DNA of 64,000 bases, from NCBI GenBank assembly GCA_003583745.1, contig QXPY01000013.1:62001-126000 (forward strand). Reading direction: 5' to 3'. Under the pieces are notes generated by a model. That model saw only the letters and a program-made list of their open reading frames with translations. It did not search any database and was not told where the DNA came from. Positions within the stretch are counted from its first letter, which is position 1; each line of letters begins with the position of its first letter. The position numbers and the translations under genes are program-made. Source of the DNA: Rhodocyclales bacterium GT-UBC. Lineage in GTDB: Bacteria > Pseudomonadota > Gammaproteobacteria > Burkholderiales > Rhodocyclaceae. Positions 52,133 through 60,520 of the stretch are shown in pieces.

Positions 52133-54424
52133 TTACTTGACCTTCTTGGCGCCGTTCTGCTCAAGGTAGGTCTTGGCACGCAGACCGATGTCGGCAGCCT
52201 TGACCTGGTATTGCCAGATCTGCTCTTGCCACAGGTTGGCCTGGTCCCAGTCCTTCTTGGCGGCGGCGGCATCCGACTTGGCCTTGGCTTCCTTGATCTT
52301 GTTGAGCTGGTCGGTTGCGTCGTCGACCATGTTCACCACATCCGGGAAGTCCTTGAAGTTGACGCTGGTGATGTAACCAACCACGGAGTCGATGACTGCC
52401 TGGGTATCCGCCACCTTCTTCACCGTGGCCTTATAGTCGGCTTCGGTGTAGTTGGCCTTGGCTTCGGCGGTCTTGGTCGGCTTCCAGCCCTTCGGCTTGA
52501 CCAGCAGGTAACCCTGCATTTCAAGGTGGAGCGCCGAGCAGAATTCCGTGCAGTAGTACGGATAGACGCCTTCCTTGTCAGCCTTGAACTTGACGGTCAC
52601 CGTCTTGCCCGGTTCGGCCGAGGCATGGACGTTGAAGGTCGACACCGTGAAACCGTGGGTTTCGTCCTGGGCGCGTTCGAGGTTGGTCAGGTGGATGGTG
52701 ATTTCGTCGCCGACTTCAGCCTCGATGGTTTCCGGGGTGATGTGGGAACGGATCAATGTACCGAAGACTTCGATCTTGTTGCCCTTCTTCTCGGTGTGCT
52801 CTTCGCCGGCACGGACGGCACCCGGATTCGCCTTGTCGGTACGGCTGTTGGTGCCGACCTTGTAGCGCACGCCCGGTTTCAGCTTGGCGGCGTCGATGGC
52901 GACCGAGTAGTGCGGCTCACCCAGCGGCAAGGGCATGTCGTACAGCAACTGCATCTTGTCGTTGGAAATGTCGATCAGCTGGTGGTTCTGCGGATGCAGC
53001 GGGCCAACCGGGTTGAAGCGGTCGATCGACAGCTTGTTGAGGGCGACCAGGTAACGACCCTTCGGATCCATGGAATCGCCTTCCATGGTCATCAGGTGGC
53101 CGATGTTGTAATGCACCGAGATCTTGTCGAGCACCTTGCCTTCGCAGTAGTTCCACTTGGCAACCTGCGAGTCGACGTACAGCGAGGTGTAGGCCAGGCA
53201 GGGCTTGGAGTCGTACTGGGTGTGCAAGGGACCGAGGCCGAGCTGAACCTGGGTGTGCAGCGCATCCTTCATGCCGATCACCGGGATGCCGTACGGGTCC
53301 TTGGATTCGAACTTGCCGGCCTTGATGGCGGCCTGGATCTTGTCGAAGGAATAGACGGAGACGTGGGTGTCGAGCTTGCCGGAGACGATCAGCATCTTGC
53401 CGTCCGGGGTCACATCGACGCCGTGCGGCGACTTCGGTTCCGGAATCAGGAAGAGGATGCCTTCCTTGATCGCGGTTTCCATCATCAGCACGTTGTGGCC
53501 GTTGATCTTCTTGGCCTTGCCGGCGGCAACCAGTTCGGCCGCCTTCTTCCAGTTGATCACGTGCAGGTAGTCGGTGTCCTTGGCGGAGCAACCGGCTTCA
53601 TACGGCGGACGACCCTTTTCGATGCCGCCGACGTAACGCTCGGAACAGAAGGAGTTGGTGAAGGACCAGCCGTCGGACGGACCCTTGCCGGCATCCGACA
53701 AATCCTGCGAGTAAGGCGGCAGTTCGAGGGAGAAGGATTCCTTCGGATCGATGCGGCCTTCCTTGCGGTCGAACTTCCAATAGGTGATGCCGCCGCGGTA
53801 CTTCTCGTTGAACTCTTCGAGCGGGTAGAACTTCTTGTTTTCGAGCGGTGCGGCGTACTGGGCAGCTTCGATGACGTATTCGGTGTTCGGCGTGACGAAG
53901 GCGCCGCCGTGTTCCGACTTGAAGATCGGGTTGACCACGATCTGCTTGGTTTCGAAGTCGCGCAGGTCGATCACGGCGAGGCGCGGATTGGCCTTGTCGT
54001 TGATGAACAGGAACTGGCCGTCGTACTTGCCCTGGGTTTCGGAGATCGCCGGGTGGTGCGTGTCACCCCAGTTGATTTCCTTGCCGTCGATGTTGCCCTG
54101 ACGCAAGACGGCGCGCGACTCTTCGTCGAAACCGTAGCCTTGCCAGGGTTCCGGCGTGAAGACGCCGATGTACTTCAGGATGCGCATGGACGGGATGCCA
54201 TACACGATGACCTGGCCGGATTGACCGCCCGAGCTGAAGGCGAGGAATTCGTCGCGCTTGCCGGTCGGTACATAGGTTTTCGACGCAGCCAGCAGATCCT
54301 GCTGGCTGAGGTTGCGCCGCTTCATGACGTCCTGCAGCGACTCGGCCGCCCGCACGCCAGCAGCGCTCAGGCCCAAGCCGGCTGCGAGCAGCAGCACGGT
54401 GGTTTTTACCGCTAATTTATTCAT
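52133..54424 (-). CDS. nosZ: Nitrous oxide reductase, clade II (Sec-exported)
   Basis: 763 residues. A Sec-type signal (MNKLAVKTTVLLLAAGLGLSA), without Tat RR, marks clade II. The CuZ His ligands are in DTHHPA, EHGGA, SPHGVD, HYNIGH and EPHYS; the CuA site is CTEFCSALHLEMQG. The CuA domain is followed by a ~120-residue helical C-terminal extension ending KKVK. Reduces N2O to N2. ATG 54424 is the start; the frame extends 30 codons upstream without merit. First gene of the leftward nos cluster. Confidence 0.98.
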   Translation of the reverse strand: MNKLAVKTTVLLLAAGLGLSAAGVRAAESLQDVMKRRNLSQQDLLAASKTYVPTGKRDEFLAFSSGGQSGQVIVYGIPSMRILKYIGVFTPEPWQGYGFDEESRAVLRQGNIDGKEINWGDTHHPAISETQGKYDGQFLFINDKANPRLAVIDLRDFETKQIVVNPIFKSEHGGAFVTPNTEYVIEAAQYAAPLENKKFYPLEEFNEKYRGGITYWKFDRKEGRIDPKESFSLELPPYSQDLSDAGKGPSDGWSFTNSFCSERYVGGIEKGRPPYEAGCSAKDTDYLHVINWKKAAELVAAGKAKKINGHNVLMMETAIKEGILFLIPEPKSPHGVDVTPDGKMLIVSGKLDTHVSVYSFDKIQAAIKAGKFESKDPYGIPVIGMKDALHTQVQLGLGPLHTQYDSKPCLAYTSLYVDSQVAKWNYCEGKVLDKISVHYNIGHLMTMEGDSMDPKGRYLVALNKLSIDRFNPVGPLHPQNHQLIDISNDKMQLLYDMPLPLGEPHYSVAIDAAKLKPGVRYKVGTNSRTDKANPGAVRAGEEHTEKKGNKIEVFGTLIRSHITPETIEAEVGDEITIHLTNLERAQDETHGFTVSTFNVHASAEPGKTVTVKFKADKEGVYPYYCTEFCSALHLEMQGYLLVKPKGWKPTKTAEAKANYTEADYKATVKKVADTQAVIDSVVGYITSVNFKDFPDVVNMVDDATDQLNKIKEAKAKSDAAAAKKDWDQANLWQEQIWQYQVKAADIGLRAKTYLEQNGAKKVK

Positions 54425-54505
54425 CAGAAACTCTCCCAGTGATTCAAGAAGTTGGATTTCCAGCCCCCGATTGCCCGCAACGGCGACAGACCCCTGCGGC
54501 AATTT

Positions 54506-54554
54506 GTCGCACACTGTATGCCGATGAAAATCGGAAGAAATTGATAGCTATCAA
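54506..54554 (-). promoter_or_regulatory. nosZ promoter with perfect FNR/Dnr box
   Basis: TTGAT-AGCT-ATCAA at 54541-54554 is a perfect FNR/Dnr/CRP-family site. On the minus strand TACAGT at 54513-54518 is a reasonable -10 element. Initiation near 54506 would place the box centre at about -41.5, the class II activator position, with an ~82-base nosZ leader. Confidence 0.82.
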
Positions 54555-54646
54555 AAATCACCAGTGGATGGAAAAATGTTTTCCCGATTTCGGGATCGGC
54601 GCCGAAATGCCCTGCTGATCAGCTTTTTGGCCGGTGCGTCGATTCA

Positions 54647-54660
54647 TTGATCTGGATCAT
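54647..54660. promoter_or_regulatory. Second FNR/Dnr-like box in the divergent nosZ region
   Basis: TTGAT-CTGG-ATCAT matches the consensus in nine of ten half-site positions. It lies ~81 bases before the ATG of the divergent secreted-protein gene and may drive that operon; no good -10 is visible at the expected place. The remainder of this 310-base divergent gap holds nothing else I can name. Confidence 0.55.
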
Positions 54661-54734
54661 GGGCAGATGCCGGACGACTGGGCACGCTTCGCCACGTTTG
54701 CGGCCGACCGGCCGTTTCTTGTCCGGTGAACACC

Positions 54735-55445
54735 ATGAAACTGATCTGCACCATGCCCATTCTGTGGGCGAGTCTCCTGGGCGCGCCGCTGCACGCGGCC
54801 CAGCCGGCGGCTCAACAGTTCGAGCGGCTGGCCGCCTTGCCGGCTGCCGATTTGCAACGGCAGCCCGGGCAAGCGATCGAAGTCGATGTCGATCTTGCGG
54901 CCAGTCCGGGGTTCTCGGTCGATATCGCTGGCGAACGGGCGGAAGCGCGCTACCGCATGGCCTTCAACCAGATCGCCGAAGGCTGGAGCTGGCGCCCCCT
55001 GGCCGATGCGGCCAACGAAGACTATTACCGCTTCAAGTTCCTGCCTCTGCAGAGCGTCGTGGTCGACAAGGAGAGCTACGCCGAAGAGGACAAGATCGGC
55101 GAGCCGCAGCAGATGCAGGTTCGTTGGCGCTACGACTATTTTTTCGCCTTCGAGAATCTCTACGACTTTTATCGGCGGGTGGTCGATGACGACGCCGGAT
55201 TTTCGGCCGACCTGCCGGCCAGGCTGAGTCAGCATCTGGGGCTGCGCGCCAAGGCACACCTCATCGAACCGGTGATCAGCGAAAGCACGACCTTCTGGAA
55301 GGCGACCTTCGCCCGGCCAACCGACTTCACCTTGAAAAAGCGCTATCTGGTCGGAGTGCTCGACGAAGTTTCCTTTGTCGATACCGAAAGCGGCAAGGTA
55401 TTGTGCCGCATCCTGCCCGGTCGCGACCATTGCTCGGCCCCTTGA
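54735..55445 (+). CDS. Unknown secreted protein, nosZ-divergent
   Basis: 236 residues with a Sec signal (cut near LHA-AQP). The mature part is rich in aromatic and acidic residues (RYDYFFAFENLYDFYRRVVD) with few cysteines; no known domain recognised. Start could be a GTG three codons earlier. First of a four-gene rightward group with SCO1, so a copper or periplasmic maturation role is inferred only from position. Confidence 0.75.
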   Translation: MKLICTMPILWASLLGAPLHAAQPAAQQFERLAALPAADLQRQPGQAIEVDVDLAASPGFSVDIAGERAEARYRMAFNQIAEGWSWRPLADAANEDYYRFKFLPLQSVVVDKESYAEEDKIGEPQQMQVRWRYDYFFAFENLYDFYRRVVDDDAGFSADLPARLSQHLGLRAKAHLIEPVISESTTFWKATFARPTDFTLKKRYLVGVLDEVSFVDTESGKVLCRILPGRDHCSAP

Positions 55446-55474
55446 ACATTCCTTCCTCATTTGCGGAGTAAACG

Positions 55475-55813
55475 ATGAGCTTCAAAACCAACCTGATTGT
55501 CCTGCTGTTATGCGCCGGAAATGCGTTGGCCGAGACGCCGCTAAGCGGTCTCGAAGAAATCCAGGATTTGGGACGGATCAATGGCGAGGCCTTGGCCTGC
55601 AGCCAGATGGGCGTGTCCAACCAGGCCAAGGCGATGATGATCCGTCATGCACCGAAGACCCGCAGTTATGGTGAAGTCTTCGAAAGCGCGACCAGCACGG
55701 CATTCCTGGCACAGGGGGAGGCGAGCCTGGCTTGCCCGAAGGAGGTCGAGTTTTCCGCCCGTCTTTACGCAGTCGGCAATCGTCTGCAACGGGTATTGCC
55801 GGCAGCGCGTTAA
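55475..55813 (+). CDS. Unknown small secreted protein
   Basis: 112 residues with a signal peptide ending at about ALA-ETP. The mature protein has two Cys (ALACSQMG and LACPKEV), probably a disulfide, and a largely helical composition. GGAG precedes the ATG and the next gene starts directly after the stop. Function unknown. Confidence 0.75.
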   Translation: MSFKTNLIVLLLCAGNALAETPLSGLEEIQDLGRINGEALACSQMGVSNQAKAMMIRHAPKTRSYGEVFESATSTAFLAQGEASLACPKEVEFSARLYAVGNRLQRVLPAAR

Positions 55814-56416
55814 ATGAAGATGTTGCGCATCATCGCCATCTGGTTGGTCTGCTGGGGTGTCTGGACGGGCTGGGCAGTCAGGCAGGCGCAGTCTGCCGAG
55901 GTGGATGCGCCGATGTCGGCGCGCTACCTGCTGATGGACGCCAATGGCCGGGCGGTGACGCAGGAGGATTTCCCCCGCCAGTTCCAGTTGATCGCCTTCG
56001 GCTACACCTATTGTCCGGATATCTGTCCTACCACGCTGGCCGAGATGGCGCGGGTGCTGGCCCGACTGGAGGCTGACGGCGACCGCCTGCAAGCGCTGTT
56101 CATCACCGTCGACCCGGAGCGGGACAGCGCAGCCGTGTTGCGCAAGTACACCGAATTCTTTCATCCGCGGATCATGGGCCTGACTGGCTCGACCGCCTTG
56201 GTCAGGCGTGCTGCCGATAATTTTCGGGTGCGTTACGAGAAGGTTCGAGAGCCCGGTGCGCCGGCCGACCGTTATGCCGTCGATCATTCGGCCGGCATGT
56301 TCCTGCTCGGGCCGGACGGCTTCTATCTGCGCAAGTTCGCTTATGGGACCCCGCCGGACGATATTGCCGACGCGATCCGCGAATTGATGGCCCGGTTTCC
56401 GCGCGGTCGTCGCTGA
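55814..56416 (+). CDS. SCO1/SenC copper-chaperone thioredoxin-fold protein
   Basis: 200 residues: N-terminal signal anchor (~5-25), then a SCO domain with CPDIC (Cys67, Cys71) and the copper-binding His in VDHSAGMFLLGPDG. SCO proteins deliver copper to CuA sites of cytochrome oxidase or NosZ. Divergent from nosZ, it probably metallates its CuA centre. Confidence 0.92.
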   Translation: MKMLRIIAIWLVCWGVWTGWAVRQAQSAEVDAPMSARYLLMDANGRAVTQEDFPRQFQLIAFGYTYCPDICPTTLAEMARVLARLEADGDRLQALFITVDPERDSAAVLRKYTEFFHPRIMGLTGSTALVRRAADNFRVRYEKVREPGAPADRYAVDHSAGMFLLGPDGFYLRKFAYGTPPDDIADAIRELMARFPRGRR

Positions 56417-56475
56417 TCGGGCGAACCTTCTGCGTTTTTTTGGCTCTTTCGTGAACAGGCAAATACGGAGTCACC

Positions 56476-56598
56476 ATGAGCAAAAAGAAATGCTGCAAGA
56501 AAGCCAAGCCCTGCAAGGATTGCCCCAAGCTCAAAAAGGGCCGCAAGCTGGCGCCTAGCTCGGCTGCGGCGCTGCGCTTTTTCGCCCGAGGCGATTGA
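56476..56598 (+). CDS. 40-residue Cys/Lys-rich peptide
   Basis: A perfect GGAG-TCACC-ATG start; the product begins MSKKKCCKKAKPCKDCPKLK, with five cysteines in its first 20 residues (CC, CxxxxC, CxxC type), then a short tail. No signal or TM. It follows the SCO gene by 59 bases and its 3' end overlaps the 3' end of the convergent EamA gene. Resembles a metal-binding or metal-responsive peptide; a copper role is inferred from context. Confidence 0.6.
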   Translation: MSKKKCCKKAKPCKDCPKLKKGRKLAPSSAAALRFFARGD

Positions 56599-57424
56599 GC
56601 CACAGCGAGGCGAGAATGATCGCGCCGCCCATGGCCAGGCGCGGCAGGTCGGCATTGCGGTTCCAGATCAGCAGATTGACCAGCAGTCCGGCCGGGACAT
56701 GCAGTTCGTTCATGATGGCCAGCGTACCCGCGTCGACCTGGGTGCTGCCCTTGACCCACCAGAACATGCCGAGGGCGGTGGCGAACAGCCCCATCCAGAC
56801 CAGAACGCCCCATTGCACGGCGGTTTGCGGCAGCTTGGCCGGATTGCCGAAGAGCAGGAAGGAGGGCAGCGCGAGGAGCAGGGCGCCGAGGAAGAAATGC
56901 CCGAAAAAGCGATGCAGGGGCTGTTCGACCGGATAGCGGGCGAGCAACTGGCGGCACAGCACTTGGCCGGCGGCAAAGGTGGCATTAGCCAGTTGCAGCA
57001 GCAGGAAGCCGATCAGGTAGTCGCCCTCCAGCTTCTGGAAGCGGATGATGATGCCACCGCCGACCGCGACCAGCGCGGCGACCAGCGCCCAGGGATTGAA
57101 GCGGCGGGCCAGCGCGTCGTCGATCAGCGTCACGTAGATGGGCGTCAACACGGTGAACAGCAGCACTTCCGGCACGGTCAATACGCTGAAACTGCGGTAC
57201 AGGCAGAGGTAGGTGATGCCGAACTGCAAGGCGCCGGCCAGCCAGAAGCCGCCGACCAGCCGCGCCGGTAGGCCGCGCCAGCGGGTCAGCGGGACGAAGA
57301 TCAGGGCCGCGATGGCGACCCGGATGAGTACTGCGAAATCGCTGTCGACCCGGCCGGCGATGTATTCGCCGATCAGGCTGAAGGAAAAGGCCCAGAGCAG
57401 GGTGACGGCAAGCAGGTAACGCAT
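56555..57424 (-). CDS. EamA/DMT-family transporter
   Basis: 289 residues with ten predicted TM helices in two EamA repeats (e.g. LLWAFSFSLIGEYIAGRVDS and GVLVWMGLFATALGMFWW). Such carriers export amino acids or other metabolites; the substrate is unknown. ATG 57424 is preferred to an 11-codon longer start. Convergent overlap with the Cys-rich peptide gene. Confidence 0.88.
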   Translation of the reverse strand: MRYLLAVTLLWAFSFSLIGEYIAGRVDSDFAVLIRVAIAALIFVPLTRWRGLPARLVGGFWLAGALQFGITYLCLYRSFSVLTVPEVLLFTVLTPIYVTLIDDALARRFNPWALVAALVAVGGGIIIRFQKLEGDYLIGFLLLQLANATFAAGQVLCRQLLARYPVEQPLHRFFGHFFLGALLLALPSFLLFGNPAKLPQTAVQWGVLVWMGLFATALGMFWWVKGSTQVDAGTLAIMNELHVPAGLLVNLLIWNRNADLPRLAMGGAIILASLWLNRLGRKSAAPQPS

Positions 57425-57501
57425 GGGGGAGTCCGTGATTTTGCAGGCGCGGATCATAAGCCGGCTAACTGTCGGCGTCGAGTTGCTGGCGGAGGAACGA
57501 A

Positions 57502-57528
57502 GCTGTCGTGAATTGATTCACTGACAGC
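57502..57528. promoter_or_regulatory. 27-bp imperfect palindrome before the radical SAM gene
   Basis: GCTGTCGTGAAT-TG-ATTCAC-T-GACAGC: 12-bp arms with one bulged base in the 271-base divergent gap. Probably an operator for the EamA or radical SAM gene, or an mRNA hairpin. No other element was recognised in the gap. Confidence 0.5.
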
Positions 57529-57695
57529 CGGGGCGGGCGATGGCATCATCCGGCCCGATCCGTTGTCGCAGGCCTCGCTGTTTCCGCCATGCGCCACCGC
57601 AGGCCGCTTCGATGGCCGCAAGTGAGCGCGTTCGGTCGCCTGCTGCCCGTAACCGTCCTGTCTTTCCTGGACACCCACTTCGAGCTGGATTGTCG

Positions 57696-58676
57696 ATGCA
57701 AGCTACCGTTCCGCTGGCCGCGAGCCGCGAAGAAATTATCGCCCGCCTGGCCGACACCCCGTTGCGGATCGGCCAGATCGACGTTAATGGCAAATGCAAT
57801 GCCAAATGCTGGTATTGCCCGGTGAAATACCAAGGCAATCCGGAGGAATTCGCCGTCCAGATGTCGATCGGGGAACTCGACCGCGTCCTCGGCAATCTGC
57901 GCGCCTCGCCGCTGATCCCGGCCGCCTTCCGTTTCCTCTATTCCTGCCATTACAACGAGGTCTTGCTCTACAAGCATTTCGCCGAGCTGCCCGCGGTCTT
58001 CCGCAAGCATGGTTTCGCGACCATGATCCTGTCGAACGGGACGCCACTGACGCCGGAGAAAACCGACATCATCGTCGCCAATGGCGACGTGATCTGGGGC
58101 GTCACCCTGAACATCCCGGCGCTCGATCAGGACGACTGGGCGCGCAAGGCGGGTTTTCCGGCATCCCGGCACCGCTTGCTGCTGCGCAACCTCGATTACC
58201 TGCACGAACGCTACCCGGCCTCGATCCAGATCAATTGCTCGACCAGCCCGGCCGGCATGCTCGACAACGCCATGGCCAATACGCCGGAAGAGGCGGAGGC
58301 CATTGCCGAGTCCTTCCGCAGTCGTTATCCGAAATTCAAGGTTGGTTTGCAACCATGGCTCAGCGATCGGGCCGGCAAGCTGGCCAGCCACGCCGTGCTG
58401 ACCCATGACCAGCATGCCGTCCGCGAGGTGGTCGGCTGCGCCCATTCGGCCAATGATGGTGGGCGGGTGTTCGGCTGGGTGCATGTCAATGCCCGTGGCG
58501 AACTGTTTCTCTGCTGCGACGATTACGACATGGAATACCGCTTCGGCAATCTGCTCGAACAGGATTTCGCCGAAGCCTGGTGCTCATCGGCTCATGTCGA
58601 CGCCATCTTCGCTTCACGCCAGGGTATCTGCCGGACCTGTCAGTTCAGGGTCGAGGCACCGGCTGCTGCCGTTTAG
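57696..58676 (+). CDS. Radical SAM/SPASM protein
   Basis: 326 residues. The [4Fe-4S]-SAM site is Cys34, Cys38, Cys41 (CNAKCWYC). The C-terminal half has SPASM-type cysteines (VGCAHSANDGG, ELFLCCDDY, GICRTCQF) with the DMEYRFGNLLEQDFAEAW pattern. Such enzymes modify peptides or proteins; the substrate is not evident. ATG 57696 (MQATVPL) is chosen within a longer frame. It lies alone between EamA and YceI genes. Confidence 0.88.
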   Translation: MQATVPLAASREEIIARLADTPLRIGQIDVNGKCNAKCWYCPVKYQGNPEEFAVQMSIGELDRVLGNLRASPLIPAAFRFLYSCHYNEVLLYKHFAELPAVFRKHGFATMILSNGTPLTPEKTDIIVANGDVIWGVTLNIPALDQDDWARKAGFPASRHRLLLRNLDYLHERYPASIQINCSTSPAGMLDNAMANTPEEAEAIAESFRSRYPKFKVGLQPWLSDRAGKLASHAVLTHDQHAVREVVGCAHSANDGGRVFGWVHVNARGELFLCCDDYDMEYRFGNLLEQDFAEAWCSSAHVDAIFASRQGICRTCQFRVEAPAAAV

Positions 58677-58693
58677 CGCAGGCGGCGGACGTA

Positions 58694-58721
58694 AAAAAGC
58701 CGGCAGCGCAGAGCTGCCGGC
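58694..58721 (-). terminator. Terminator of the leftward yceI-b561 operon
   Basis: GCCGGCAGC/GCTGCCGGC, loop of five, with TTTTTT after it on the minus strand; 33 bases after the yceI stop. Confidence 0.8.
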
Positions 58722-58753
58722 GGCATTTCCTGTTCCGCCTAAAGGCGGCGGAC

Positions 58754-59332
58754 TTATTCCTTGATCGCTTCGATGGCGACGTCGATGCGCACTTCGTCGC
58801 CGACGTACGGTGCGTACTTGCCGGCGTTGAATTCGGAACGCTTGACCACGGTGAAGGCATTGGCGCCGATCGCATCCTTCTTCAGCATCGGGTGCGGCAT
58901 GGCCTGGAAGGAGGTGATGGTCAGGGTGACCGGCTTGGTGACGCCCTTCAGGGTCAGGTTGCCTTCGACCTTGGCCGGCTTGTCGCCTTCGAAGATGACC
59001 TTGGTGGACTTGAAGGTGGCGGTCGGGTACTTGGCGGTGTCGAGGAAGTCTTCACCCTGGATGTGTTCGTTGAAAACGTCGGCACCGGTGTCGACCGACT
59101 TGGTGTCGATCACGATGTCGACCGAACCGGTCTTGGCGACCTTGTCGAAGACGACCTTGCCGCTGTTCTTGTTGAAACGCGACAGTTGGGTCGAGTAGCC
59201 GAAGTGGCTGTACGAGAAGCGCGAGAAGGTGTGGGTGCTGTCGGCAACGAAGGTTTCCGGTGCGGCCATCGCCGGGGCGGCGGCAGCGGCGGCGAGGATC
59301 AGGGCGGCGGACAGTTTGCTCAGTTTTTGCAT
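58754..59332 (-). CDS. YceI-family periplasmic lipid-binding protein (A)
   Basis: 192 residues with a Sec signal (ending AMAAPETF) and a YceI lipocalin-like barrel: STHTFSRFSYSHFGYSTQLSRFNKNSG, HIQGEDFLDTAKYPTATFKST, VKRSEFNAGKYAPYVGDEVRI. YceI proteins bind isoprenoid quinones or lipids. ATG 59332 is preferred to a longer frame. A paralogue lies just upstream. Confidence 0.92.
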   Translation of the reverse strand: MQKLSKLSAALILAAAAAAPAMAAPETFVADSTHTFSRFSYSHFGYSTQLSRFNKNSGKVVFDKVAKTGSVDIVIDTKSVDTGADVFNEHIQGEDFLDTAKYPTATFKSTKVIFEGDKPAKVEGNLTLKGVTKPVTLTITSFQAMPHPMLKKDAIGANAFTVVKRSEFNAGKYAPYVGDEVRIDVAIEAIKE

Positions 59333-59369
59333 GGTGAATCTCCTTGAAAGAAATTGGATTGGGGGGTGC

Positions 59370-59927
59370 TTATTTGCCAGCGTTGGCGGTGATGCGGAAC
59401 TTGATCTGGACGTCGTTGGCGACGATGTCGAACTTGGCCCAGGAGCCTTCGCCGATCGAGAAATCGGCGCGGCGGATGGTGAAGCTGCCGTCGAAGACGC
59501 CGCTGTTGCCTTGGGCGGCAAAGCTGGCAGGGACGACGACATCCTGCGTCTTGCCCTTGATGGTCAATTGGCCGGTGACTTCATACTTGTTGCCACCCAG
59601 CGCCTTGACGCCGGTGGAGACAAACTTGGCGGTGGGGAAGGCCTTGGTGTTGAACCAGGGCTTGCCGGCCACTTCCTGGTCGCCTTCGGCTGCGCCGGTA
59701 TCGATGCTGGCCAGATCGACTTCGAAACTGGCCTTGGCGGCGGTGGCCTTGGCCGGGTCGAAACTGAGCTGGCTGGCGAATTTCTTGAACTTGCCATCCA
59801 GCGCCACCCCCATCTGCTTGTAGGTGAAGTTGATGGCGCTCTTGTCGGCCTGGACTTGCGTGTATTCGACGGCGTGGGCGGCCGTCAGCGAGGCGGCCAG
59901 GGTCAGGGCGAGGGCAAAACGTTTCAT
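59370..59927 (-). CDS. YceI-family periplasmic protein (B)
   Basis: 185 residues, Sec signal ending AHAVEYT, then the YceI barrel (INFTYKQMGVALDGKFKKF; WFNTKAFPTAKFVSTGV; RRADFSIGEGSW). Clearly related to, but divergent from, the neighbouring YceI (A). Followed 37 bases later by it and preceded 36 bases by cytochrome b561. Confidence 0.92.
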   Translation of the reverse strand: MKRFALALTLAASLTAAHAVEYTQVQADKSAINFTYKQMGVALDGKFKKFASQLSFDPAKATAAKASFEVDLASIDTGAAEGDQEVAGKPWFNTKAFPTAKFVSTGVKALGGNKYEVTGQLTIKGKTQDVVVPASFAAQGNSGVFDGSFTIRRADFSIGEGSWAKFDIVANDVQIKFRITANAGK

Positions 59928-59963
59928 GTCGGTTCTCCTTGGGGGATAGGGAGTGGGTCTGGC

Positions 59964-60509
59964 TTACTTGTTGGAATGCTTGGGCAGCATCCGTTTCAGG
60001 ATGTCGTCCTTGTCGATGAAGTGGTGTTTCAATGCGGCGCCGATATGGCCGGCCAGCACGGCGATGAAGAGAAGGTTCAGGCTCTTGTGTACCAAGGCCA
60101 GCAGGTCGCCCAGTTCCTTGTTCTTGTCGAGCAGGTCGGGGATCGGCAGGATGCCGAAATACACCGTCTGGAAACCCTTGGCCGAACTCATCAGCCAGCC
60201 GGACAGCGGAATCGCGATCATCAGCAGGTAGAGCGCCAGGTGGCCGGCGTGGGCGGCAAACTGCATGATTTTCGGCATGCTGTCGGGCAGCGCCGGCGGA
60301 CGATGCGTGAGGCGCCAGAGCAGGCGAACGGCGAGGAGCAGGAAGGCGGTGACGCCAGCCCACTTGTGCCAGGAATAAAGCTTGAGCTTTTCCGGCGACA
60401 GCGGCAGGTCGTGCATGTAGAAGCCGAGGGCGAGCAGGCCGATCAGCAGCAGGGCCATCAGCCAGTGAATGGCCTTGGCGGTCGAAGTGTAGTTGGCGGT
60501 GGTAGTCAT
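59964..60509 (-). CDS. Cytochrome b561
   Basis: 181 residues with four TM helices and haem-ligating His in AIHWLMA, YSWHKWAG, HAGHLALYL and HKSLNLLF. In E. coli the related YceJ accompanies YceI. Probably oxidises quinol or handles superoxide at the inner membrane, with the YceI proteins binding its lipid substrate. Confidence 0.92.
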   Translation of the reverse strand: MTTTANYTSTAKAIHWLMALLLIGLLALGFYMHDLPLSPEKLKLYSWHKWAGVTAFLLLAVRLLWRLTHRPPALPDSMPKIMQFAAHAGHLALYLLMIAIPLSGWLMSSAKGFQTVYFGILPIPDLLDKNKELGDLLALVHKSLNLLFIAVLAGHIGAALKHHFIDKDDILKRMLPKHSNK

Positions 60510-60520
60510 TTTCTTTCCTC

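Noticed and set aside
52124..54415. 763-codon plus-strand open frame opposite nosZ
   Set aside because: Antisense to a complete nosZ with all copper ligands; it mirrors its codon bias.
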